Shown here: positions 12,996 through 24,193 of the stretch, one piece after another | Numbering within the stretch: position 1 is the first letter of the stretch | How the letters are laid out: the number at the start of each line of letters is the position of its first letter | DNA from: Mugil cephalus | Lineage: Eukaryota > Chordata > Actinopteri > Mugiliformes > Mugilidae | Assembly (NCBI RefSeq): GCF_022458985.1 | Contig: NC_061779.1 | Span: 11,234,501-11,298,500 of the forward strand | Length of the DNA stretch: 64,000 nucleotides | Direction: 5' to 3' | Made by a program: the position numbers and the translations under genes | The notes under the pieces: model-generated | The model's database searches: none | Seen by the model: the letters and a program-made list of their open reading frames with translations, nothing else | What the model was told of the DNA's origin: nothing

Positions 12996-15900
12996 ATGGA
13001 CTTGAATACCGTCCTGCCGCAGCTTGAAACTGACGGAGTGGATGAAATTGAGAAGCTCCTGGAGCTATATAACCGAGAGGTGAGTTCGTTTTACATCAAC
13101 CAAAACAAACGGAGGCGCTAACGTTAGCTGGCTAGCTAGTTAGCTAGAGGGCTAGCCACCGGTGCGCTAAAGATCTAATTAGTCAACAAAGATGAGATGC
13201 TGACACTGTCTGCTGGTATTTAACAGGGGCGGATGTACACAACGAATCTATGAATGATCAATGAATGAATAAATAAACGAATGAATGAATGAATGAAGGA
13301 AACTGGACCATGATACGATGAAGCTGATGGTGCTAACGCTCCTTCCCCCACCAACATGATCTTAAAACAGTATCAGAAGCTTGATTACTTTCTTCCAGGT
13401 CTCCCTGAATCATTTACATCCGCTTCTAGGGTCTTTGTGGTTTACGTGCACCCGTAAATGCTTAATACGTGATACAGACTGAGTTGTGTTAGATGTCAAC
13501 AATGAGTGTCTCCTGTGTTGCAGAACATTCACACCTTCACCTTTGACCAGAATGAAGAAACCCTGAGACGAGTGAGTACCTGTTTTGTTTTGTTTTTAAA
13601 AAAGTATGTTTATTGATTTTTAACATTTCACAAATGATAAAAACAAAACACTACTACTAGTAATACTACACCTCGAACAACTCGGCTCACAAACAAAAAC
13701 AGAAGTCATGAATGACATTAAAGTCTAAGTTTAAGGAAGCTGCAAACCCCACATTTCCATTCTTCTATAAATCCGCTGCTCAATACGGATGCAATGTTCA
13801 GACCAAAATATGTCATAAAGAGCTTCATATTGTATGAAAAATGTCATCCTTATCATGCAGCATATCTGTCAAATAATCAAGAGATACGTATTGTATTACA
13901 ACATTATGCCACTGGGTTCTAGAAAACAACTTCTCCATTGTCCAGTTCAGTAGAGCTGGTGTAAAATGTTAACATACTGTTCAGTTTCCCTTTGTATTTC
14001 TTAGTACTGAGGCCGTGTAAGTACCTGTTACCTCTGCAGGTTTGTTATTAGAGGATAAAAACCGGAGCCTCGCTCTATAATTACACAATGTCTCTTGTTG
14101 AATCATTTCAGAAGCTGTGTCAGAGCGTCTTGACGGTGCTCGGGAGGCAGGTTCAGCCCAGCTGTCAGAAGACATGTCTGGAGACCCTGCGCATCCTCTC
14201 CAGAGACAAGCGCGTCCTTGCGCCTGTAGCCACCAGGGAGGGCATGCTGATCTTGGGAGGGATGGCGAAGCTGAACGCCGGAGAGGAAGGAGGAGATCAC
14301 CAGGAGCACACGCAGTCAGAGGAGGAGGAGAGGGTGGTGGTGGAGGCCTTGAAGTGCCTGTGCAACGTGGTGTACAACAGCCCCGCGGCTCAGCAGGTCA
14401 GTGTGGATGTGCAGCTGGTTCAGGGCCTGTGCGCCAACCTGCGCACCGCCCGCACCTGGCACCACGAGGTGGGCCTGTTCACGCTGCGCCTTCTCTTCCT
14501 GCTGTCCGCCCTCCGGCCTGATGTCAGAGGGGTTTTGAGGAGGGAGAAGAACGCAGTGAAACTACTGACGGAGGTGCTGGAGCACACCCTGGACGTGAGC
14601 TGGGTCGGTCCCTACGAAACCGCCCGTCCGGATCCTCAGGGCCTGCCCCTGCCCGCGGAGGAGAATGAACGAGCAATGGAAGCACTGAAAGCCTTGTTCA
14701 ACCTCACGCTGTCTCCAGCGGGCGGTGAAGTGAGTATGCTGTGGTTATGTGATGTAGTGTTACAGCAGAGGTTGCGAGTCATTGTTATGAGGAGATGTGG
14801 AGGGGTTAAGAGCAGGTCAGGAGGTTTGAATTACTGCAAATGTGGATTAGGCCGTCCTGCATTACAATAAGACATGTGACTGCAAGGCAGCCAAATAAGA
14901 TCTGCCACAAGGCCGGGGTTTCTGAGCAAGACACTCTACCTAATGTACTGTCATGGCACATTAGCACACTAACTCAGTCTAAGCATAAATTAATTTAAAG
15001 AAATGCATGTTGCCTATAATTTGATTTCATTATAAAATAGACAACTAATTAGAAACCGATTAAACGCCATAATGTCACGTTTAAGTTGAGTTACAGCTGC
15101 TGTGTTTCTAGACTTAAAATGAAGCAGCTTGATTTTATTATATGGACGTGTATACACTCGCCACTTTATTAGGTACACCTGCTCAATTGCTTGTCAACAC
15201 AAATAGCTAATAAGTCAGTCACATGGCTACAATTCAATGCATTTAGGCATGTACAGGTGATCACAAAGCTCATATCATCTGAAACTGGTATCTTGAACAT
15301 GATAATCAGTTCACTGTACTCCAGTGGCCTCCACAGTCACCAGATCTCAACCTTTGTGATGTGGTGGAGCAGGAGATTTGCATCAGAGATGTGCAGCCAA
15401 CAAATCTGAAACGACTGCGTGATGCTGTCGTGTCAATATGGACCAAAATCTCTGAGGAATGTTTCCAACACCTTGTTGAAAGTATGTCACGAAGAATTAA
15501 GGCAAAAGGGGGCCAACCTTTCACTAGCAAGGTGTACCTAATAAAGTGGCCAGTAAGTGTATTTGCTCTTGTGATGAGTATGAATATAATGTATAAATCA
15601 GTATTCAAATATTCAGAAGATATACACACACATGCCGAACACTATATAATGTCTAGAAAGAGAATGATATTCGGTACACAGGCTTATTTTGCTAAATGTT
15701 GTTCATTATTTTGCAACTAAGGCTTGATTTTGGAAATTCACTGTCAACCCTGCTTATAATATTTTGAGCAATTACAACTGGGAAGGACGCACGTCTCCAA
15801 AGGCAGCACCTAACACAGTGTAAGTCCTAATGACGTTTAGGTCTTAGGCTCGTGTTCATCCCCGCTCTCCTCTTAGATGTCCACTTTTTTTCTCCTCCCT

Positions 15901-18900
15901 GCTTCTGTAGCTTTTTAGTCGAGGTTTAATGCCTCATTAAAAATTAAGGATCCCGTTTCTGGAGATAGGACTTCGCCTCCACTCTAGTGCCCTTGTTTAT
16001 TGGTCTTTTCAACAAAAATGTCTGTTTGGAGTCAGTGTTTTCTGCTTGTTTCGAAAGGACGACGACCACCAGTACAGAGTCATTGCAGCCATCCTGCGTC
16101 ACCTGTTGATGCTGAAGACTGAGACGGAGGAGAAAACGGAGGAAGCACACAGGTAGGAATCAACAACTCTTTTTTTTTTTTTTTAATACACGACACCTTG
16201 CGCTTTAGGATCCATGAAACAAATTGCGCGAAACCCCTAAAATAGCTTAGTCCCACGATGCTTTAGCTGCTCACAGTGTGTACGTGTAATTTGAAACCAA
16301 TTTGCATGGATAAACACACACGCAAAGTGCACCCGCCGCTCTGGAGATTAACTAGATCCGCAGGAAAATAATCTGCCGTGGTTTTCCTGAAAACACCCTC
16401 CTAGACAAGAAGTGAGAGTTTCTGGTAACAGGCTGATGTGTTGCGGGAAACGCTTCAGGTTTCGGGTGTGGGCTTCGCTGTGAGCTCTTGTAATGGAGCG
16501 GCAGGATCTTGTTCATATGGTAATTGGATGCAGGAATTCCAAGAATGCGAAGCGGCAGCCTGAAATTTAAACAGCGTCATATAAAAGTGACTGATGATCC
16601 TCTTGACCTGTCAGACTGGTGGCTGAACGGTCATGGGAGTTTGACCCAATGACCAACGTAATTGGATGTTTGAACGCGAGTGTGAGACAGAGAATAGAGG
16701 AGAGGCGCATCGAGGAGGGAGGTTGTTTCTAGAAAACAAACGTCTAATTCATAAGATGTTTGACAGTATTGATTTGTTGTAATGTACAAGCACACCCCTC
16801 ACTCTAATTTACGATATTACTAAGACTTTTGTTGTCTTAAAGCCATAACATTATGACCGACGGGTCAAGTGAATAACACTGATTATCTTGTTACAATGGC
16901 ACCTGCCTGTCACTGCATGGGAAACGTTAGTGGAGTGGACAGATAATGAGCCACATGGACACGATCCAGTGTGTTACACAGTACCTTTAAAAAGCCATGC
17001 ACCTATAGGAGTGAAGGCCTATAGGTGCACGAGAGCTTCCCTGGTTCAGTTTGCTGAAAAAGATAATGCTGGTTCTCATCGAAAGGTGTCAGAACACACA
17101 GTGCATCACAGTTTGTTTTGTATGGAGCTGTGTTAACACAGTCAGGGTTTCAATGTCGCCTGCTGTATCAGAACTGAACTGGTGGCCTGGCTGGGTACCA
17201 GTGTGTCACTTGGATGTGGAGCACATGGCACGGGGATGCCAGGAATACCCTCTTGCCATAGAGATGAACCTAATCTGCAGCAATGTTCAGGTGGTGGTAC
17301 GTGTCAAAGTGTCATCCACATAAATGCCAGGATCCAGGTTACCCAGAAGATCATGTCCTCTTAATGAGATCAGCGTTATTCACTTCACAGGTTGTTGGTT
17401 TTAATGTTGTGGCTGATCGGTGTATCTTTATGAACTGAGAGAGTCTTGATGACTCCCAGGAGTAGATTTCTTACTATCAGTGATTGCTCTCCTAGAAGCT
17501 TAGGCTCTTTTTGTGTATCTGTCATTAAATTAAGTTCATGTTTATGGCTCTAGATTAAAATCCCATCTTGTGCAAACTGTCACCCCTTCAGAAGCTGTTA
17601 ATCAACTTATTTAACCCTTCGCTCCCTTTGGTAGTTCCATCTCACCTCCTGAATATTTTATCCTTATCATAAAAGATTTACCTAAATAAAATAAATACAT
17701 GTTTTCACCTCCAGCCATGCTGTCAACTTGCTTAACAACCTGCCTGTGTCCTGCCTGGACGTGTTAATTGACCTGCCCGTCCAGGGAGGACAGGAAAAAT
17801 ATGGCGGAAAGAACATGGACGTGGTCCAGGTGTTACTAGACTTCATGGAGAAGAGAATTGACAAGGTAAAGTTCGTCCTTTGTGGCAAATACAGGGGGCT
17901 CCTTATCTCAGGAAACTTTTATGTTACATCTTAGTGTATACATGAAGTGACTCCACAGAACTTAACAGAAACAATTTGAACCTAGCAGGTTTATTGCAGG
18001 TCAGAGTTGAGATGCCTGACTTGTTAGTTTTATTTACTGCATATGATTCAGTCTCTTGTCTCCCATCCTGTCTTTAACTCGTCATCCTTTATATTATCTG
18101 TGAGTGTGTTACTGCTCGACGTCTGTCTGTTCAGACCGTGAAGTGTTTGTGGGCTTTTTCACTCCAAGCAGGGCTCCAACTACAAAGAGGGTCTGACTCC
18201 GGTGCTCAGCCTTTTGACTGGAGGGTCCAGACAACACAGGGAGATCCGCAGATACATCAAAGCTCAGGTAAAATGTCTGCTGACGTTAGATTAGAAGGGG
18301 GTTTTGATAAAACGTGTGACACGCTTTTTTATGTGGTAGCATGGCCATTAATATTCACCTTGAATTCACTAAGTTGCAGGAATTTTTGACCCTTCCTCTT
18401 GACAGAACTGGTGTTACTCAGTCGACATGCTTTTTAGTTCTGCCTCCAAATCATTTATTGGAGTTACAAGCAAATTAGACTCGACTACAAGCCTCAAGTA
18501 TTTACCATTTAATGTGCTTTTTAGCTGAAACTTCAATATATCTGTATAATCCCCGCCACAACGTGATGCTGCCACCCCCGTGCCTTAGAGCTGGGATGGT
18601 GTTCTCCATCTTGCGATCGTTCCCCTTGTTCCTCCTACAGTTTAATTTTGGTTTCATCTGTAGAGTCGAGTGGTTTTACTAGATACTTATGACCTTTTAG
18701 ATGTCAGATGCTCTCGTTGTTTGTGTTTAAGCAGCTTGGTATTATAAGCATTTATAAGGGAAAATTTTGAAAACGTTTTTTTGTTTTTTTACCAGGTGCT
18801 TCCTCCTCTGAAAGATGTGAAAATCAGGCCAGAGGTTGGTACCACCATCAGAAACAAGCTGGTTCGTCTGATGACACACGTGGACATGGGAGTGAAGCAG

Positions 18901-21414
18901 ACGGCTGCAGAGTTTCTCTTTGTTCTCTGCAAAGAAAGCGGTGAGTGGAGAGGCACCTTTCTGGGTGCCGTTTATGAAATAATAATAATAATATTAATGG
19001 TTCGTCTTCACACATCAACATGCGTATTTGTCTCCTTGTAGTGGACAATCTGTTGAAGTACACAGGATATGGAAACGCGGCAGGACTCCTGGTGGCTCGA
19101 GGACTTCTTGCCGGAGGCAGAGGAGAGACTGAGTACTCAGAAGACGAAGACTCGGACACAGAGGAATACAAAAATGCCAAACCTTTGTGAGTACCCAGCA
19201 CGGGAGCTGGACTAAACTGGCGACAGACACTCTGTACATTAATAATGTTTTTTTTTTTGGATGTGCTTTTTTCCCCCAGCATCAACCCCATCACCGGTCA
19301 CGTGGAGGAGCCGATGCCGAACCCCATTGAAGAGATGACGGAGGAGCAGAAGGAGTATGAAGCCGAGAAACTGGTCAATATGTTCGACAAGTTGTCAAGG
19401 TAATAACACGAGTAGAAAATGCTCAGAAATGTGTAATCTGATCATGAATTTAAAAGAAATCAGCCGACGTGTCTAAATGTACGAGAGGATCCTGAAATAC
19501 AGGAAGTCTGAAGGTTTATCAGGTGAGGAGCCCTCCACAGTGTTTTGATACATGACGTAATCACACCGATCCCCAAACATTTACCATGAAGGAACAGTCC
19601 CGACTTTGGTTCCCACCACCAAATTCACCAGGTGTATAGAGAGCTCTGAGCGTCGGGTGATTCCAGATGAAGCTTCGACAGCATTAACAGGATTTTTCTT
19701 TTGGAGTAGAGGACAGTGACGCCAAGAAGAGCCGTGTCTAATCCAGACAGCATCAATACTGTAATATTCTGTTGAGGTGGGAGATATACAAAGGTGTTAC
19801 CCAGGCAACCAGAGGCGGTAACGGGCACTAGCGACCAGATGTATCGGACAATCTTGGTGGACGTCGCATCAGTGACTTCGATAGTTAAACTTCTCTAACC
19901 GTCATTGCAACTACTCACTTGCTTCCTGTGTTCACTGTAGGTCTATTTAAGGTCCGGGTCCTGAACATGTTTGGACTTATCTTGTAAAATGGGAAAACAA
20001 AACATGCACATAAAATTCCACAGAACTTTTTATTGACTAATGAACTTTCTGTCAGATGATTACCGGCCTTTTTTGAACAACCGTTGCTCCACCTGCTCGT
20101 ATTCTTCATATTATTTACAGTTTCCCCCAGAAAAGGGTCCTGCTCTATTTATGTTGACCTTTACTTAGCGAGCAGAGGCCACCGGTCGCCGTGCAAACAG
20201 TGAGCTCGCTCGCTCCCTGCCAACCGATTCATCATAGGAAGAATCTCTAGCCGTTAGATGCGGCTTCAATTAGGGCCCGGGCTTCCAGCGCGCCACCGCA
20301 TTCAGCCCGGAGTAAATGGGAGCTGCCGGCGCGGCGTGGCAGCATCATTACCGCCGCTCCGTTAATTATCACCTAATTGGCACACACAGTCGACTTGTCG
20401 GTTCTGGTTTCCTTTATGTGTCGCATTCAGGGTTTTTAATAACACATGTCCTGACTTTATTCTCCCTTGTATTTGAGGAGCCAATCACGGCTCAGACAAG
20501 GAGTGGACTGAGACAGAGGCCGAAACTAGACAAAGCAATTTGGGTGGAACGTAGATGAAGAGGAAGAGACACACACGGGGGGTGAATAAATGCGCGCGCG
20601 TTAAGAAAGCCGACCTCGTCATTGTCGAGCCGAAGAGGGCGTTGGGCCGTAATGAGGCACGTGCGCCCAGGAGAGGAAGATTCCTTTCCAGGGCTGCCTC
20701 CTCTTTCTTCTCCTCCTCGGTAAAGGGTGATGACAGAGAGGTGCTTCCTTCTTAACGGCTCTAAGGGGATCGGTCAGAGCTCTGCAAGAATGTGCTCCTC
20801 TAACTACTTAACTGGTCCTCCAATTAGCACATAGTCTGAAACCCCCACCCCGTACACCTGCCAGACCCCCGGTCATCATCTGTAGCTGCTGAGGAAAAAA
20901 GATTTCCTCTCTTCTGCTCTAATTGGTGGAGATGATGTTACATGTTTTTTGTTTGTATGTTTTCCTGGTTCTTATAGTCCCTGTTGACTTTAACCAGTGA
21001 TATGTGCCACAAGTTTATTTATTTGTTTATTTATTTGGCCCCGCCTTTCCCCACTATTGGAGCCCCCCCCCCCCCCCACCACAATAAATTACGTTTAATT
21101 CCAGGAATTAGTCGGCGTTAAACGGCCGCTTGTGTTCGAGTCTGTCGAAATGAATGCAAACCGGTCGGTTTTATATCTCCGGCGGATGATTCTCTGATGA
21201 CTCATCTTGGGGGCAGTGGTGACACACGGTGCAGGTATAATTGGATTAGGGTGAAGGGGGAGTCGTGGCTTTGAGGAGATTAGCCGGAGCGCTGATCCTG
21301 TAATTAAACTGCCACAGGGAAGGAGGTGAGGAGAGGCAGAGAGGATGGCCAGAGAGGGGCGAGTGTCCATGAATCGGGGGAAGGGGAGGGGGGGTTGTTG
21401 AGTGAGGGTCCTCG

Positions 21415-21466
<52 letters not shown>

Positions 21467-21695
21467 GCCCTCTTTAACACCGTCCACAGATACAAAAGGG
21501 TCCTGAGAAGAGTTTTGTCTCGACATTTCGTGGAACGCGACCATTCAGAAGTTTGCGGCTTGATGTCCTCGTCTTTGTGTCCGCAGGCAGAACGTGATCC
21601 GGCCCATGGGCGTCAGGCCCGACGGGACGCTAGCGCCTCTCGAGGAAACACTCCGCGACCCACGTGAGGACGACTCGGCCTCAGACTCGGACTAG
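12996..21695 (+). CDS. ric8b: RIC8B, G-alpha chaperone / guanine-nucleotide exchange factor
   Basis: RIC8B folds and stabilises nascent Gs-class alpha subunits (Gs, Golf) in the cytosol and acts as a GEF. Exons: 12996-13079, 13524-13571, 14112-14729, 16058-16152, 17715-17865, 18172-18267, 18796-18940, 19042-19186, 19280-19399 and 21587-21695, coding 536 residues. The armadillo-like fold is visible through [133 protein letters not shown] and [19 protein letters not shown]. The start [14 protein letters not shown] is preceded by the CRE and matches the family's N-terminal helix. Wording such as [18 protein letters not shown] and [20 protein letters not shown] is closer to RIC8B than to RIC8A, and rfx4 next door agrees with the human RIC8B locus. 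Introns carry two MITEs. Confidence 0.96.
15151..15561 (+). mobile_element. Tc1/mariner-derived non-autonomous element (ric8b intron 3)
   Basis: Inverted ends are ...CACTTTATTAGGTACACCT on the left and AGGTGTACCTAATAAAGTGG on the right. The interior still encodes the Tc1-type segment [10 protein letters not shown] (about 15330-15360), the region before the last catalytic acid of Tc1/mariner transposases. The frame is too short and broken to make an enzyme. Related end sequences (TTATTAGGTACAC) occur at about 30743 and 32945. Confidence 0.75.
16840..17424. mobile_element. MITE, 'GATCGGTGTA' terminal-repeat family, copy 1 (ric8b intron 4)
   Basis: The right end reads TTTTAATGTTGTGGCTGATCGGTGTA, and the left end AGCCATAACATTATGACCGA is its decayed inverse. 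Internal inverted words (GTGAATAACACTGAT at about 16870; ATCAGCGTTATTCAC at about 17370) support one element. A second copy lies at 42044-42455. The interior shows no intact transposase. Tc1/mariner-like origin is recalled for this common fish repeat, not proven here. Confidence 0.7.
21416..21464. repeat. (GT)n microsatellite in last ric8b intron
   Basis: About 24 uninterrupted GT units, 120 bp before the final ric8b exon. Any open frame across it is repeat-encoded Thr-His. Confidence 0.95.
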
Positions 21696-23763
21696 GGCGC
21701 CCCGGCGGCTAGGCCACGTTTTCCAGACTGAGCCCACGTCGAGAGCTGTGTCCTATTTCAAGGCCTGGATCCTTTGGTGGGTCCTTGAAGGTGGGTTGTG
21801 GAGCTGGGCTGAACCTGCGCCTCCATCCTGATAGAGATTAGTCTGCTGCAGAGTGTAGAGCTGTCTCCAAAAAAAACTTCAGGCGCTGGATCAGAAACTG
21901 AACACACAAGTCAAACAACATAGTGAAATGCTGCATTCACTGCTCCCTATAAATTATGACTTTTTTTTTTTTTTTTTAATTTTTCTTTTTTATTTAAACC
22001 AATGTTGGACTTAAGAGTATAACCAGGAAGTTAACATATGACTTCTATTAATGTTTATGTCATAAATATATCCATTACACCTTTCAGGGTAAACGATCAC
22101 GCTCTTTGGTGTCGTTCAAGCGATTCCGACGAATGAATCAGCGTAAAGTCTGACAAATGTGACGTGATAAATTCGCAAACTGTCGCGTGAGTCGACGGGG
22201 ACTTAAAAGTGCCATTAAAAATTCATCCGGTGTGCAGTGGATTGCGGGATGTGGGGTGCTGCTACTGCGGTTTAAGAAAAGAAATCTTACTTTCTTTGCC
22301 TCGTTCAGACTGTTCTCTGAAATTGTTGCACTATTTACGGTCAAAATCAAAGCTCTGACGATCCAGTCCTGAAGTGGGACACAGCTGAACATTTCACAGG
22401 CCTGGTCGCGGCTGCAAAGCCGCTCTCCCACAGCGGATGTGGACTGACGCGTAGCGGGAAGACTCTGCAGAGGCATTGCAATGCGCTGGAGGCCTTCATG
22501 ATTACTCTTGCACCCTTTATTTCGCCGTCGGTTATAAGTTGAGAAAATAGGATAATATAATGTTTTGCTGGATCACGTGTTCCTCACCCGGGAACACGCG
22601 TCGTCCTGGTTTGTTTAAAGTATATCCGAGTCTGAATAATCATTCCTTCACTTGTGATTTTTTTTCCTTCACATCGTTCACGGTTTCTCTCTCTGTGTTT
22701 CCAGATCAAGTGCACATTACACACACAAATTTAAAACATGAAAATCATAGTGAATAATAGAGCTTCTCCTCGGTTAAAAAAAAAAAATCACGGGGCCTGT
22801 CCGGACTAGAACACAGGAGGAGTGATGTTTAATTAGAAAGTCGGACTGAGTCTGAGCACTGTGTAGGTTTGGTTGTGTAATTATCATGAACACTGCACAC
22901 CAGTTGGTCGCCAAGGAAATTTTCTGACTTCAGGGCTTCTTGGCTTTACTCACTTTATGGTGTTTTTCATTAAAAAGAAAAAAAAAAAGTAAGACTCTAA
23001 ATGGAGAGACGCAGCGTTTTCCTGTGGTGGATGAATTTCTGTTCTGGACTCTTAAAATGTGTAAAGCCTTCGATGATGGTTTTGTAATCTACTTTACTTT
23101 TGCCAAATCTGCATGATGTTGAATCAAGAAATGTGATTTTTCTTTTTCTAGATTGAAAATGTTGCTGATTTTATATAAATCCACACGTATGTGGCGTATG
23201 TATAAACTCTCTTTGTGTTTGGTGCAGTTTAATTTAATGTAAAGGGCAGTTCAGAGACTTTTTAACAGACTCAAATCCTGCTTTGGATGTAATTTAAAAC
23301 GCTGATTATAATGCTGTAACCAGAAAACGTGTCATTCTTATGAGAGCTGGTGAGAGATAACTCGTTTAATACTTAAAAATGAAGAGCACATTTATACTCC
23401 TAAAAGACCTGAGTGGATATTTTGAATTGCTTGCCTGAATTTGGTGTCAAAGATGTTTTTTTTTTTTTGTTGTTTGTTTGTCTTTAGAGTTATAAAAAGG
23501 TCAGATATACAAAGAAAAAGCACAAAATTCTTCACACCTCAAACAATTCGTTGGCAGTTCCATGCGTTTCTCATCGGTTTATGTTTTGTCATCAGCCAAT
23601 TCGCGTACGCGCCTTTTGTGCTGCTCTGTAAATGCATTCATGACCCTTCACAATCACAGTGAGATACAGTCAGATGTTGATCACTTACGTTAAATCATTC
23701 TGTCGGTTGTTTTTTCTCCCACCTTCTTATACTGTAAATGGCACCATACTTTATACCAATAAA
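21696..23763 (+). other. ric8b: ric8b 3' UTR
   Basis: The region after the ric8b stop has no further coding exon. It is AT-rich, with T and A homopolymers. The AATAAA at 23758-23763 is the most likely poly(A) signal. It is about 90-140 bp from the candidate poly(A) signals of the convergent sirtuin gene (AATAAA on the minus strand at 23851-23856 and 23900-23905), so the two 3' ends nearly meet. Confidence 0.5.
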
Positions 23764-24193
23764 CAGTTAAGAATAATCTAATCGTCTTCTTTTGGACCCC
23801 TCATAAATAATCATCATAAATTACAGGAGCGTTGCAAATTATGTAATAATTTTATTAAATATAAGTGCATAATACAGTTATTTACTGATATAAAACAAGT
23901 TTATTAATTAGCCTCAAGTATAAAACATAGCGAGGAAACATTTACATTGAGTGTTTTCTAGTGTTTGGACTACGTTTCATGAACTTGATTAACTTTTTGA
24001 TTTGTACATATAAACACAGCATGAACATCTCACTCTGCTAACTCTCTCGGAGGAAGAGGCAAGGCCCGAAACAAAAACACGATAAGAGATATAGATGTGT
24101 GCGCGCAACAGTCTTAGTGTGGAGACAGAAAACCGTCTCTAACTTTTCCAGTGTGTTTCCACATTTTTAAAAAAAAAAAAAAAATGTGCAGCG

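Noticed and set aside
13981-14521. Alternative frames over the large ric8b exon
   Set aside because: Shadows of the Leu-rich RIC8B armadillo exon 14112-14729.
15306-15720. Open frames with transposase-like wording in a ric8b intron
   Set aside because: [10 protein letters not shown] is a Tc1/mariner remnant within a short inverted-repeat element; no full enzyme and no separate gene.
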